Shown here piece after piece: positions 8,428-17,252 of a stretch of 64,000 nucleotides of DNA. The DNA is from Alphaproteobacteria bacterium (lineage in GTDB: Bacteria; Pseudomonadota; Alphaproteobacteria; MPNO01; UBA2964): positions 856,795 to 920,794 of the forward strand of contig WLWZ01000001.1 of NCBI GenBank assembly GCA_012103315.1, read 5' to 3'. The stretch's first letter is position 1. Each line of letters begins with the position of its first letter. The notes under the pieces are model-generated. The model was not told the DNA's origin, did not search any database, and was given only the letters and a program-made list of their open reading frames with translations. The translations under genes were made by a program, and so were the position numbers.

Positions 8428-9189
8428 TTATACTCGTTCAGCCGGTGCGAGCTGTTCGGCCCATTCCTCAGGAATAACTCCGGCTTCTAGACCCCGGCTG
8501 AGATAATACCGCCACAACTTGACGGAGTGGTTGGTCCGCTTGAAGTTCGCCGCAAACTCGTCTGACTCTTCTCTAGAGAGCGGCGTTGGGGTTCCAAGCC
8601 GAGAGGCGTCATAGAGGGCGCGCGCATTTTCATCAAAATGTACAGCATCGACCATTAATGCAGCGATGCTTTCAGATCCGATGACCGCACCGTGAGCCCG
8701 CAACAGAACAGCGTTGTGTTCGCCCATGGTTTCTACCATTGCTCGACCGCGTTCCTGAGTGTCGATGTGCCATGATTCCGGATGAGTAGGTATGCCACTC
8801 GACCACCGATAGGCATGATTTTTCATGGGCACGAGATCGACGCCCTCAACCATTGTAAAGAGTGTCGCTATCTCAGGATGCCAATGAAGTACGGCATTAA
8901 TGTCAGATCGAGCACGCAAAATTTCGGCGTGGATCTCCAGCTCATTGACCGGGCGAGCGTTGGGGTCTCCATCCAAAACGTTGCCATCTAAATCAATGAT
9001 ATAGAGATCCTCCGGAGCTAAATCATTTCGGCTCGCATCAAAAGCTTGAATCAACAAGGTTTCGCCATCGGGAAGGCGTTGGCTGACATGGCCGCTATAC
9101 CCAAGGACGCCTTCATGATTTAGAAGGCGTGTACACGCAGAAACTTCTATTTTTGCTCTCTCGACCGCTGAATTTGAGAAACCATCCAT
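8428..9189 (-). CDS. Class II aldolase/adducin family protein
   Basis: This 253-residue class II aldolase-fold protein, unlike the gene at 2879, keeps its zinc site: ELEIHAEIL, then HWH and the third His in LLRAHGAV. GYSGHVSQRL marks the phosphate/substrate loop. Family members cleave or epimerise sugar phosphates, or decarboxylate hydroxy-diacids; the substrate here is not evident. The start is set at the ATG at 9189 because AGGAG lies 8 bases before it; the frame stays open further upstream without a binding site. It is transcribed away from the MFS cluster across a 146-base gap, so the two may share a control region. Confidence 0.85.
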   Translation of the reverse strand: MDGFSNSAVERAKIEVSACTRLLNHEGVLGYSGHVSQRLPDGETLLIQAFDASRNDLAPEDLYIIDLDGNVLDGDPNARPVNELEIHAEILRARSDINAVLHWHPEIATLFTMVEGVDLVPMKNHAYRWSSGIPTHPESWHIDTQERGRAMVETMGEHNAVLLRAHGAVIGSESIAALMVDAVHFDENARALYDASRLGTPTPLSREESDEFAANFKRTNHSVKLWRYYLSRGLEAGVIPEEWAEQLAPAERV

Positions 9190-9335
9190 TTCTAATTCTC
9201 CTGTCGGACCGCACAAATTTTGCGTGTCCTTGCTCAAACCGTTAAAAGAGTTGCAATAAGTGTCTTGGACCGTCTGCTTGCTGTCAAGCAACCCAACGGT
9301 AAACTCAACTGACAAACAGAAATATCGCCAACGTT

Positions 9336-10613
9336 ATGAATGATACTCCGCGCGCCGAGATACCGTGGCAGACCCAAGCCGCGATCTATGGCGCCGGCGT
9401 GTTCAGCTTTACAATGGTGGTGATCTCTACGCTGGTTATGCCGCTTTGGGCCGTTCAACTAACCGATTCAACCTTCTTGATCGGCATCATTGTCGGTTCG
9501 CGGTATTTTCTGACGTTGATATTATCGATTCATGGCGGCGCCTTAATGGATCGTTTAGGGACGCGACGTGTGATGATTGCATTTGCGATTGTTGCGGTCG
9601 TGACACCTCTTTTGTTTCCATTGACGTCGCTACTACCGTTTGCGGCTCAAATTTCGGCTATCATTCTTTTGCAAATGGTCGCTGGTATGGCTGACGCAAT
9701 GGTTTGGGTGGGTGCGCAGGCCCTCAGCGGCAACGTCATGCAGGGACGTCGCCGATATATAGGGCGTATGACCTCAATTGTCAGATTTGGTGCCTTTTTT
9801 GGCCCCAGTTTATTTGGTCTCCTTTGGGATAATACCTGGCAGTCTATGGGGATTTGGCCGGCGTTTATTTGTATGAGTCTCTGGTCGGCTCTAGGTCTTT
9901 TATGTGTTCTCAAGATACCACAGATTTCTAAAGAAGTGGAAATGGTGGGCACTGCTCCCGTGTGCTTGAGAGACATTGTGCCCCGCATAGCTGATTATCG
10001 CAGTGCATTTCGTTTGATTGCTATTCCCGCTGTTGCTCTGATTTTAATGGTGACCATGGTCAGGATTGGTGCGACAGGAATCCAAAGCTCGTTCTACGTT
10101 GTGTTCCTCGGTGAAGTGAATATTTCCGCCGCCGTAATTGGGTTTCTTATCGGGTTTGCTCAATTAATTGCCAGTGGCGGTTCTCTTTTGGCATCTCCAA
10201 TTGCCCGTGTCCTACATCCGCATTGGCTCACAATTTGCGCTGTATTTATGACGGTCGTTACCATTGCAATTACGCCGGTTCTGGTTTTCGACGCACCTGT
10301 TTGGGTCACTTTGTTTTTGCTGGCTGCTGCGATTGGGCTGCGCGGACTGTGCTTGGGTATCAGCCAGCCCATGGAAATTTCCGTATTGGGAAGGGCGATA
10401 GCTAGTACGGAGCAGGGGAAGGGTGCTGGCTTGAGGACGACGGTCAATCGACTGGCAAGCAGTATCGTGCCTCCACTAATGGGGGCTGTCGCAGAATTTG
10501 TTGGCATCCAAAATAGTTTCTTTGTAATGGGCGCTGGGCTTTCAGTCGTTTTGATATGCGCCACAGTGTTTGTGTCACGCCACCCAGGGTTGGGGCGCTC
10601 CGGGGACGTCTAA
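9336..10613 (+). CDS. MFS transporter, first of three tandem paralogues
   Basis: The 425-residue protein has about twelve hydrophobic segments. The major-facilitator motif A lies between segments 2 and 3 (GGALMDRLGTRR). N- and C-terminal halves are separated by a charged linker near residues 195-220. It resembles drug:proton antiporters or small organic-acid exporters, but the substrate cannot be read from the sequence. The next paralogue starts 3 bases after the stop, so translation is probably coupled. Confidence 0.85.
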   Translation: MNDTPRAEIPWQTQAAIYGAGVFSFTMVVISTLVMPLWAVQLTDSTFLIGIIVGSRYFLTLILSIHGGALMDRLGTRRVMIAFAIVAVVTPLLFPLTSLLPFAAQISAIILLQMVAGMADAMVWVGAQALSGNVMQGRRRYIGRMTSIVRFGAFFGPSLFGLLWDNTWQSMGIWPAFICMSLWSALGLLCVLKIPQISKEVEMVGTAPVCLRDIVPRIADYRSAFRLIAIPAVALILMVTMVRIGATGIQSSFYVVFLGEVNISAAVIGFLIGFAQLIASGGSLLASPIARVLHPHWLTICAVFMTVVTIAITPVLVFDAPVWVTLFLLAAAIGLRGLCLGISQPMEISVLGRAIASTEQGKGAGLRTTVNRLASSIVPPLMGAVAEFVGIQNSFFVMGAGLSVVLICATVFVSRHPGLGRSGDV

Positions 10614-10616
10614 TCA

Positions 10617-11837
10617 ATGGCGAAAATAGACACCCCCCTCATTCCTATCAAAACGCAACTCGCCGTTTATGGTTGCGGCATGTTTGCGAACAGCATGTCG
10701 GTAATTTCAGGAATTATAATTCCGCTCTGGGTGAGTACTTTTGAAAAATCGGCGATCCTCCTTGGAGTGGTTTTTAGTGCACGTCATGTCCTCCCTCTAA
10801 TTTTATCCATCCACGGTGGGGCGCTTATGGATCGGCTAGGGACCCGGCGTGTGATGCTAATTTTTGCGGTTATTAATGCTGCGGTCCCGCTTATTTTTCC
10901 GACGATGCCCCTAATTTGGGCAGCTATATTTCTGCAAATGTTAGCGGGACTTGCCACGTCGATGGGGTGGATGGGGGCGCAGACATTGATCGGGCAGGTT
11001 ATGAAAGGTAGTGCTGTTTATGCCGGTAGGCTCTCCTTTTCTTTGCGGTTAGGGCATCTCATTGGTCCCCCGATGATAGGTGTAGCCTGGGATCTTGGCG
11101 GCTCTTGGGTCGCTTTCACAGTGATGAGCATTTGGGCATCATTTGGGTTCTTCTCAGCGATGGCTCTACCGTCTCCAGACGCCAAATCGCATCAGGTAGA
11201 GAATGTCACATTTTCCGGACTACTTCCGCGGATGGCTGATTACGTTACCGCATTTCGTATGTTAGCTATCTCTGCGGTTTTGTTTGTGGTGATTGCCACG
11301 ATGTTACGCAATGCCGGAAACGTTGTGCAAACAGGCTTCTATGTTGTGTATCTTGACAACGTCGTTGGTTTATCAGGAACCTTGATCGGGATCTTGACGT
11401 CTGTGGCAGCCGTTGTCGGTGGCATCGGGTCTTTATCGGTCGGCCAACTTTTACGCTTTTGTTCAGCCCATTGGTTGTTGCTGGCGACCGTGGCGGGCTC
11501 CGTTATCTTTGTATGTGCGACTCCTTTGCTTGGGGCGTTTACATTCCTTGTTATCGCGAGCGCGATGCGCGGTGCATCGTTAGGCGTAAGCCAACCACTT
11601 ATGATTTCCATTCTGGCGAAGGCGAGCGGATCGAAGGTACAGGGAACAAGCGTGGGGCTTCGTAACACCGCAAACCGTCTTGCTGGCGTAATTGTACCAT
11701 TCATAATGGGCGTATTGATCCAACTGTTTGGGCTGGCCAATGGATTCTATGCAATTGGTATGATTGTGCTGGCGATGCTTATCGCAACAGGCATATGGCT
11801 GAGGAAGCAACCGGAAATAACGAATGCTCGTAACTAG
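10617..11837 (+). CDS. MFS transporter, second of three tandem paralogues
   Basis: This 406-residue twelve-segment major-facilitator protein is closely related to the genes on both sides. It shares the opening pattern (a short polar N-terminus, then QxAVYGxGxF), the motif A GGALMDRLGTRR and the C-terminal GLRNTANRLAG block. The gene starts with ATG 3 bases after the preceding stop. The most conserved segments are those around motif A and segment 10, which points to duplication followed by divergence of the substrate-facing helices. Confidence 0.85.
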   Translation: MAKIDTPLIPIKTQLAVYGCGMFANSMSVISGIIIPLWVSTFEKSAILLGVVFSARHVLPLILSIHGGALMDRLGTRRVMLIFAVINAAVPLIFPTMPLIWAAIFLQMLAGLATSMGWMGAQTLIGQVMKGSAVYAGRLSFSLRLGHLIGPPMIGVAWDLGGSWVAFTVMSIWASFGFFSAMALPSPDAKSHQVENVTFSGLLPRMADYVTAFRMLAISAVLFVVIATMLRNAGNVVQTGFYVVYLDNVVGLSGTLIGILTSVAAVVGGIGSLSVGQLLRFCSAHWLLLATVAGSVIFVCATPLLGAFTFLVIASAMRGASLGVSQPLMISILAKASGSKVQGTSVGLRNTANRLAGVIVPFIMGVLIQLFGLANGFYAIGMIVLAMLIATGIWLRKQPEITNARN

Positions 11838-11846
11838 AAGTCGTGT

Positions 11847-13070
11847 GTGACTGAACAGAGCGGCAAAATACCTTGGCGGATACAGGCGGGAGTGTATGGT
11901 GCTGCGGCGTTTAGCAACACCATGCCGAACATGGGATGGGTAATCATCCCACTTTGGTTGTTACTTCAAGGTGTTCCAGACTGGCTTATCGGAATTACGA
12001 TTGGTTGCCGGCATATCGGCCCGATGCTTTTGGCAATTCATGGTGGTGCGGTAATCGATCGGCTTGGCGCCCGTCGTATCATGATCTTCTTGGCTACAGT
12101 GGGTGCCGTTGCACCGCTCCTATATCCGGTTACACCGTTCATTTGGGCTATCATCGTTCTGCAACTCATAACTGGTCTCGTCGACAGTTTAGGTTGGGTC
12201 GGCGCACAGACATTGGTGAGCAGGGTTATGAAAGGCGATGCCACATACACGAGCCGGATGTCCTTTTGTACCCGTCTTGGATTGCTTATAGGGCCCGCGC
12301 TCAGTGGTGTTGCGCTGGACCATCTGGGTCCATGGGGTGGCTTTGGCTTAATAGGTATTTGGTCTGCGGGTATTCTAGTTTCGGTGCTCATTTTACCTCC
12401 CGATATTGACCGTCAGGCAGCTGAAAAAACTGAAGACCAGAACAGTCGTTTATCCACGCGCGTGTTTTTGCCATGCCCTTCTGACTATATCGCGGCTTTC
12501 AAACTTCTGGTGTTGCCGACGATCTGTTTCGTAATGGCAATGTCTCTTTTGCGACATTTAGGCGGCGGGATTCAGGCGTCGTTTTATGGCGTGCATTTAA
12601 AGGATATTGGAATCTCGGCAACGACCATTGGGTTATTAATTTCGGCGAATGGTGCCTTCGGCTTGGTCGGATCATTATCTGCCGCGCCATTACAGCGCTT
12701 ATTTCGCACCCATATTTTGTTGCTGTTTCTCGTTACCGGGTCGATCTTCTTTGTTGCAATTACACCGCTTCTTAGTGATCAAGTGACCTGGCTTGTTTTG
12801 GCATCGGGCGCCCGTGGGTGGGCGATGGCTGCGAGCTTGGTTTTTCTGATTTCGATGATTGCGCGCTACACCGAAGAAAACATGCAAGGTAAAGCAATGG
12901 GGCTACGGGTGACACTTAATCAGATGACGTGGTTTGCTGTACCAATTGTAATGGGCTTTGTGGCTGAGACTTTTGGCCGAGAGCTTAGTTTCTACGTTAT
13001 TGGTGTGGCGGCGATTGCTTTGGTGACTGTACTGGGATTATGGGCTGGTTTTCGGAAAGTCTTTGATTAA
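11847..13070 (+). CDS. MFS transporter, third of three tandem paralogues
   Basis: This 407-residue major-facilitator protein begins with a GTG codon 9 bases after the preceding stop. Motif A is slightly changed (GGAVIDRLGARR), and the C-terminal RVTLNQMTW block differs from its neighbours, so it is the most diverged of the three. All three genes run in one direction and probably form one transcript. The gene converges with the pseudo-receiver gene 34 bases further on. Confidence 0.85.
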   Translation: MTEQSGKIPWRIQAGVYGAAAFSNTMPNMGWVIIPLWLLLQGVPDWLIGITIGCRHIGPMLLAIHGGAVIDRLGARRIMIFLATVGAVAPLLYPVTPFIWAIIVLQLITGLVDSLGWVGAQTLVSRVMKGDATYTSRMSFCTRLGLLIGPALSGVALDHLGPWGGFGLIGIWSAGILVSVLILPPDIDRQAAEKTEDQNSRLSTRVFLPCPSDYIAAFKLLVLPTICFVMAMSLLRHLGGGIQASFYGVHLKDIGISATTIGLLISANGAFGLVGSLSAAPLQRLFRTHILLLFLVTGSIFFVAITPLLSDQVTWLVLASGARGWAMAASLVFLISMIARYTEENMQGKAMGLRVTLNQMTWFAVPIVMGFVAETFGRELSFYVIGVAAIALVTVLGLWAGFRKVFD

Positions 13071-13104
13071 GGCATTGTATTTTTCCAGCCCTAGGGCCTT
13101 GCCC

Positions 13105-14085
13105 TTATGCAACATCCTGCTGGGGGAGAGCGCCTGAAATAGCGGCTGAAATCTGATCGGCGGTATTACCTGTTGCGCCCCCGTCTTTGAGCGCTAACCG
13201 GATCGACATGGCTAGTTCCGGAAGCAGTTGTAGGTCTTTCCCTTCGGGACTGTTAAACGCGAGTTCAAGACGCTGGCCGACGGTTATTATTGTTTGGAAT
13301 AGTGTCTTGATGAGTTCGTATTTTGTGCCCCGTATTCGACGAATAGAGTCTTCGCCCGTGCTTATCAGACCTCGCAAATGGCCGACCAATGGTCCATCGA
13401 CATTTTTTTGCTCATAAGCAGATAATATTTGCTTTGTCAGATACCCAATGTGGGCGCCATTTCGGATGATTTTATCAAGATTTACTTTAGCAATAGCGGC
13501 ATCAAGCGCGTTCTGTGACGCAGCAGATTCATCCCCTCCCATAACTTTGGACTGTAGGATATTCGGAACATCGAGCCCTTCGATTTTTTGGGTTCCCGGC
13601 CTGGCCGAGTTGCGCCGGTCAGGCCCAATGTAGTTTGACGTGACGACGAATGGCTTTCTGTTGAATACTAAGGTTTCGATCCGTTTGGCCAATTGCCCGC
13701 GTGAGGCAGGTTGAACAAGTAAATCGTCTGCGCCAGCGTCAAGTACTTGATGGACGAGTGCTTCGGATGGCTGCCATGTGGTGACAATTATCGACATGAA
13801 TGGATTTGCCCCAACCCGGTGATGACGAATGTCGTTGATCGTTTCATGGATATCACCGTCCGGAAGATCAAATTCAGTTATCATTAATTCCGGAGGACGT
13901 GTCTCAAGGGCCTTCAAAATATCAGCGTTACTCGATGCAGTTCTAATTTCCCGGAACTCTAAATCCGCTAATGTTTGACGCAAACTGGCACTATTCTGAG
14001 TCCGGGGGGACACCAGCAGAAGGTCGACGCGGTCATAGAAAGTGCGAGTATTCATGCCTTGCTGCCCTTGTTCATAGCGATTCAT
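13105..14085 (-). CDS. Pseudo-receiver domain protein
   Basis: The 326-residue protein has an N-terminal CheY-like fold (about 18-140) and a helical C-terminal region with no DNA-binding motif. The phosphorylation site looks disabled. The usual acidic pair after beta-1 reads SP (LLLVSPRTQ). The phosphoacceptor position, counted as four residues before the conserved Pro, is Glu71 (ITEFDLPDGD). The conserved Lys after beta-5 is Gln (LLVQPAS). A SNYIGPDRR linker follows at about 150. The C-terminal half (190-326) is predicted all-helical and may dimerise or bind a partner. A second in-frame ATG at 14055 could be the start. No histidine kinase is adjacent. It probably works as a phosphorylation-independent scaffold; the partner is unknown. 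Confidence 0.75.
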   Translation of the reverse strand: MNRYEQGQQGMNTRTFYDRVDLLLVSPRTQNSASLRQTLADLEFREIRTASSNADILKALETRPPELMITEFDLPDGDIHETINDIRHHRVGANPFMSIIVTTWQPSEALVHQVLDAGADDLLVQPASRGQLAKRIETLVFNRKPFVVTSNYIGPDRRNSARPGTQKIEGLDVPNILQSKVMGGDESAASQNALDAAIAKVNLDKIIRNGAHIGYLTKQILSAYEQKNVDGPLVGHLRGLISTGEDSIRRIRGTKYELIKTLFQTIITVGQRLELAFNSPEGKDLQLLPELAMSIRLALKDGGATGNTADQISAAISGALPQQDVA

Positions 14086-14196
14086 CTCGGATATTTTATA
14101 GCTGGTTTACTGCCGAAGTATCGCAAATCGAAATTAATAAATTACTATCTTCTTTAAGAAAATAGATAGGAAGCATTTGATTAAAAAGGATAATTT

Positions 14197-14259
14197 ATGG
14201 TTGTTCTAATTTCTCAGGTTCAATTATTTGGCGTCATCTCGTTAAGGTATTCTGTTTGA
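14197..14259 (+). CDS. Possible 20-residue ORF upstream of the HigA-like gene
   Basis: A 20-codon frame (MVVLISQVQL, ending in RYSV) starts at an ATG preceded by AAGGA at 6-base spacing, in a very AT-rich stretch. Its stop lies 6 bases before the HigA-like gene. It could be a leader peptide, a tiny hydrophobic peptide or chance. It occupies the place where a HigB toxin gene would normally be. Confidence 0.25.
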   Translation: MVVLISQVQLFGVISLRYSV

Positions 14260-14265
14260 CGGAAT

Positions 14266-14748
14266 ATGCCTGTCGAAATACAATCTGACCCGATGGTAAA
14301 AAACAGCGAACCGTTACATCCAGGACGCATTCTCCTCGAACGTGCCATGGAGCCTCTCGGAATTAGTCGTAATCAACTTGCCCGAGATATCGATGTTCCC
14401 GTGGGACGAATTAGTGACATCACCAATGGCAAGCGCGGTATTACCGCTGATACCGCTTTGCGGTTTGGGCGTTATTTTGATACTGGGCCGGAGCTTTGGT
14501 TGCGACTTCAGGCTGAGTATGACCTCCATGTAGCGCGGAACACCACTTGGTCGGAAATTGAAAAGCGGGTCCGCGTCCTCAACCCTCAGTCAGCACAACC
14601 CTCTCCGTTGGATGGAGTTGCCGGACCTATTAATCCTGAGATTGAAAACAATGTTGATACTGATGCCGTTAGTTCAACCTCTACGGCTTCGGATGACCGG
14701 GACGATAGCGCCAATACGATAGGGATTCCTCCTGCGCCGGAGAGTTAG
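14266..14748 (+). CDS. HigA-like antitoxin/XRE regulator without partner toxin
   Basis: Residues 15-105 match the HigA addiction-module antidote family: HPGRILLERAMEPLGI, a helix-turn-helix around SRNQLARDIDVPVGRISDI, NGKRGIT, then DTALRFGRYF and the ELWLRLQAEYDL helix. The protein binds operator DNA and normally neutralises a HigB RNase. No RelE/HigB-type gene lies within 200 bases upstream or downstream. The C-terminus extends about 50 residues beyond the usual length, is rich in Ser, Thr, Asp and Asn, and is probably disordered. It may have become a stand-alone regulator. An alternative ATG lies at 14293. Confidence 0.8.
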   Translation: MPVEIQSDPMVKNSEPLHPGRILLERAMEPLGISRNQLARDIDVPVGRISDITNGKRGITADTALRFGRYFDTGPELWLRLQAEYDLHVARNTTWSEIEKRVRVLNPQSAQPSPLDGVAGPINPEIENNVDTDAVSSTSTASDDRDDSANTIGIPPAPES

Positions 14749-14915
14749 ATAGTTCCCACGTTCAGTACGGAAAATCGTCCTTTTACGTTATTAAAAATTA
14801 CGAACTACCGGCAATGATCGTTCGAAAGTTGATTCTAGTGGAAAATTTGAATCAACTTGGTTTGGCATCGTCGGCAGGTCGTTGACGCCTCACCCCATGT
14901 TCTTGTTTGTCGGCA

Positions 14916-15680
14916 TTACCGAAACAGGTGCACTTCTTTAAAGAGAACACCTTCAACAGAGGTGTGACCGGCTTCTTGAACAGCCTTTTGCAGTTGCCGT
15001 TTTATCGCCGCCGTATCCAGGTGCATGCTGCCGTCTTTTGTCTGCATTCTGCTTAAATCAGCAGCCACTCTGGTTACGATATCGGACAATTTTTCATCCA
15101 TCATTTCGCTTTGCTGACTGCTTTTTACTTCTAATCCGACTCGAATCTGGATCGTACGATTACCGGCTGAGGTTCGATAATTTGTCGTTACCGCCGGTAG
15201 TTCGTATATGATGTTTGTGTTTCGATTATCTAGTTTGGCACTGACGGTGTTCATAGCGTCCGAAATTTGATCACCAAAGAAATAGGCAAGGGCAGCATTG
15301 CCGGTGAGTATCACGGCGACGGCAATAGCGAGTATTAATCCGCGGCGGCTTTCGGGCTCTTCATTGTAATAATCGTATTCATGTTCTTTGGTCGCTCGAG
15401 TTCCGTAGCTTGCTTTGCGTTCGGCACTTCGTTTAGCGGCTTCGTTTCCGAAAGCAACTTTGTCGTCCTGTTTGTAATAACTGAAAATAGTCTTCTCGCG
15501 AAAAATACCGTCCGCCTCGACATATACTTCTTCGATGACTCTCACACCATCGTACTTACGGTCGCCTGAAAGTTGGTTGGCCATGGTGATTGCGGCATTA
15601 CTCTCAGCGCAACGCGTTTCTGTCGCCCAGTTTCCTCTCTGGAGAACGCGTACTTCATAATTGTTTGCACCCATCGACAT
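14916..15680 (-). CDS. FliL-like membrane protein with cytoplasmic N-terminal domain
   Basis: The 254-residue protein has a soluble N-terminal part (about 1-110) with an ANNYEVRVLQRGNW start, a single membrane segment at about 113-135 (RRGLILAIAVAVILTG) and a C-terminal periplasmic domain. The C-terminal domain (ELPAVTTNYR, IQIRVGLEV, GVLFKEVHLF) resembles FliL, the flagellar basal-body-associated protein. No flagellar genes are in the window, so a non-flagellar role is likely. The ATG at 15680 is preceded by AAGGA at 8 bases; the longer TTG start at 15704 is less likely. The family link is tentative. Confidence 0.6.
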   Translation of the reverse strand: MSMGANNYEVRVLQRGNWATETRCAESNAAITMANQLSGDRKYDGVRVIEEVYVEADGIFREKTIFSYYKQDDKVAFGNEAAKRSAERKASYGTRATKEHEYDYYNEEPESRRGLILAIAVAVILTGNAALAYFFGDQISDAMNTVSAKLDNRNTNIIYELPAVTTNYRTSAGNRTIQIRVGLEVKSSQQSEMMDEKLSDIVTRVAADLSRMQTKDGSMHLDTAAIKRQLQKAVQEAGHTSVEGVLFKEVHLFR

Positions 15681-15786
15681 GGCTCTAATCCTTGTATTCG
15701 GCAACGTAACAATATTTTATACTTATATGAATGCAAGTATTATCAAATAAAATGAATTATATATTTAAAATAAAATAAGTATTTAA

Positions 15787-15808
15787 ATTAAATAAAATTT
15801 TATTTAAT
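15787..15808. repeat. Perfect 22-base AT-only palindrome
   Basis: ATTAAATAAAA is followed immediately by its reverse complement TTTTATTTAAT, with no spacer and no mismatch. It lies in a roughly 100-base AT-rich stretch between the divergent FliL-like gene and the FAD oxidoreductase. It could be an operator for a dimeric regulator, a DNA-unwinding or bending element, or low-complexity chance. Confidence 0.55.
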
Positions 15809-15902
15809 GATCATTGCTGGATAGTTTGCTTGCTGATCTTGCGCTCAAATAATCCGCGCGCTACCAATCGATTTGGAAGATTTATGTCAAACGGATTTCA
15901 GT

Positions 15903-17027
15903 ATGACTGATTCAGTCGAAGCAGTTGTTATTGGTGCCGGCGTGGTAGGGCTTGCCGTCGCAAGGCGGCTTGCTATGGCAGGTCGGGAAGTTATCGTGTT
16001 GGAAGCCGCTGATGCGATCGGGACAGAGACCAGTTCGCGTAACAGCGAAGTCATTCACGCCGGAATCTATTATCCCAAAGATAGTTGGAAGGCTCGGTTT
16101 TGCGTGGCAGGGAAAAAGGCCCTTTATAGGTACTGTCAAACCCACGGGGTGGAACATCAGAACTGCGGCAAGTTTATTGTCGCGACCAATGAAGATCAGA
16201 TATCAGAGCTCGAACGGTTAAAGCAGGCCGCAGCCACCAACGGTGTTCCTGATTTGGAATGGCGGACCCCTGCTGAGGTCAGTGCTGAGGAACCAGCTGT
16301 GTTTTGTGTTAGGGCGCTTTGGTCCCCTTCAACAGGTATTATCGATAGTCATGGATTGATGCTCGCCTACCAAGGCGATGCAGAGGCCGCAGGCGCAATG
16401 ATTGCGTATTACGCGCCCGTTGAAAGTGGGTCCATTGAAGAAGACGGAATTATTCTGTCGACCGGCGGCGAAGCTCCAGCGACGTTGAAGGCACAAATCG
16501 TTGTGAACTCGGCCGGGCTGCATGCACAAGAAACCGCAGCTTCTATTACGGGTATTTCTGAAGAAACGATCCCGCCTTGTTACTACGCCAAAGGCAATTA
16601 TTATTCTCTTGTCGGCAAACCGCCTTTTAAGCACCCGATCTATCCGGTGCCGGAAAAGGCGGGGCTCGGCGTTCATGTGACCGTTGATCTTGGCGGACAA
16701 GTGCGCTTCGGCCCAGATGTTGAATGGCTCGAAGAACTGGACTATGATGTCGACCCTGCGCGTGCCGATGCCTTTTATTCTGCTGTTCGAAAGTACTATC
16801 CGGATCTGGCCGATGGGGCTATTCAGCCGGGCTATTCTGGTATTCGGCCTAAACTTCAGGCCCCTGGCGAAGCTGCCCGAGATTTTCTTGTCCAGGGACC
16901 TAGCGAGCATGGAATTAGTGGTCTGGTGAATTTATATGGCATTGAATCACCAGGCTTGACCGCGTCGTTGGCCATCGCGGATCAAGTCGCATTGTTGCTT
17001 GGAATCAATGAGCCAGCGGAAATTTAA
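15903..17027 (+). CDS. FAD-dependent oxidoreductase (L-2-hydroxyglutarate oxidase-like)
   Basis: The 374-residue DAO/LhgO-type flavoprotein has the ADP-binding GAGVVGLAVARRLA at the N-terminus with the Glu of VLEAAD. A SSRNSEVIHAGIYY block follows, typical of L-2-hydroxyglutarate and related hydroxyacid oxidases, and SGIRPKL and LYGIESPGLTAS lie near the C-terminus. It probably oxidises a 2-hydroxy acid to the 2-oxo acid with FAD. The ATG at 15903 is preferred over a TTG at 15873. The length is normal for the family. It stands alone between AT-rich spacers. Confidence 0.85.
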   Translation: MTDSVEAVVIGAGVVGLAVARRLAMAGREVIVLEAADAIGTETSSRNSEVIHAGIYYPKDSWKARFCVAGKKALYRYCQTHGVEHQNCGKFIVATNEDQISELERLKQAAATNGVPDLEWRTPAEVSAEEPAVFCVRALWSPSTGIIDSHGLMLAYQGDAEAAGAMIAYYAPVESGSIEEDGIILSTGGEAPATLKAQIVVNSAGLHAQETAASITGISEETIPPCYYAKGNYYSLVGKPPFKHPIYPVPEKAGLGVHVTVDLGGQVRFGPDVEWLEELDYDVDPARADAFYSAVRKYYPDLADGAIQPGYSGIRPKLQAPGEAARDFLVQGPSEHGISGLVNLYGIESPGLTASLAIADQVALLLGINEPAEI

Positions 17028-17252
17028 ACGAAAATTTTACCGGCTCTCTTACTAAACAGCCTTGACAAAAAATCGGTGAATGTCCAAATCCTACCCTGCC
17101 TTTTTACAGGGTTTGGTTTGGCGAGTTGATTTTCGTCGGATTCTCTTTCGGCAATGCCTATAGAGATCGACGACGAAGGTTGAGAACCACCCCGAAATAG
17201 GGCGAGAAACAACAGCCGTGTGAGCGGTAAAAAATGGGAGGAGATGCAGGCA

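Noticed and set aside
9276..9289. GCTTG-CTGT-CAAGC inverted repeat before the MFS array as an operator
   Set aside because: Five pairs with a four-base spacer is too short to call without comparison to relatives.
16329..16910. A long minus-strand frame (193 codons) inside the FAD oxidoreductase gene
   Set aside because: It lies fully opposite a gene with clear FAD motifs and shows no recognisable domain.
17062..17067. TTGACA upstream of the GldA-like gene as a promoter -35
   Set aside because: No acceptable -10 at 16-18 bases; the best candidates (CAAATC, AAATCC) match poorly.
17093..17112. ACCCTG...CAGGGT hairpin after the FAD oxidoreductase gene as terminator
   Set aside because: Only six pairs, and the T-run lies in the loop rather than after the stem.
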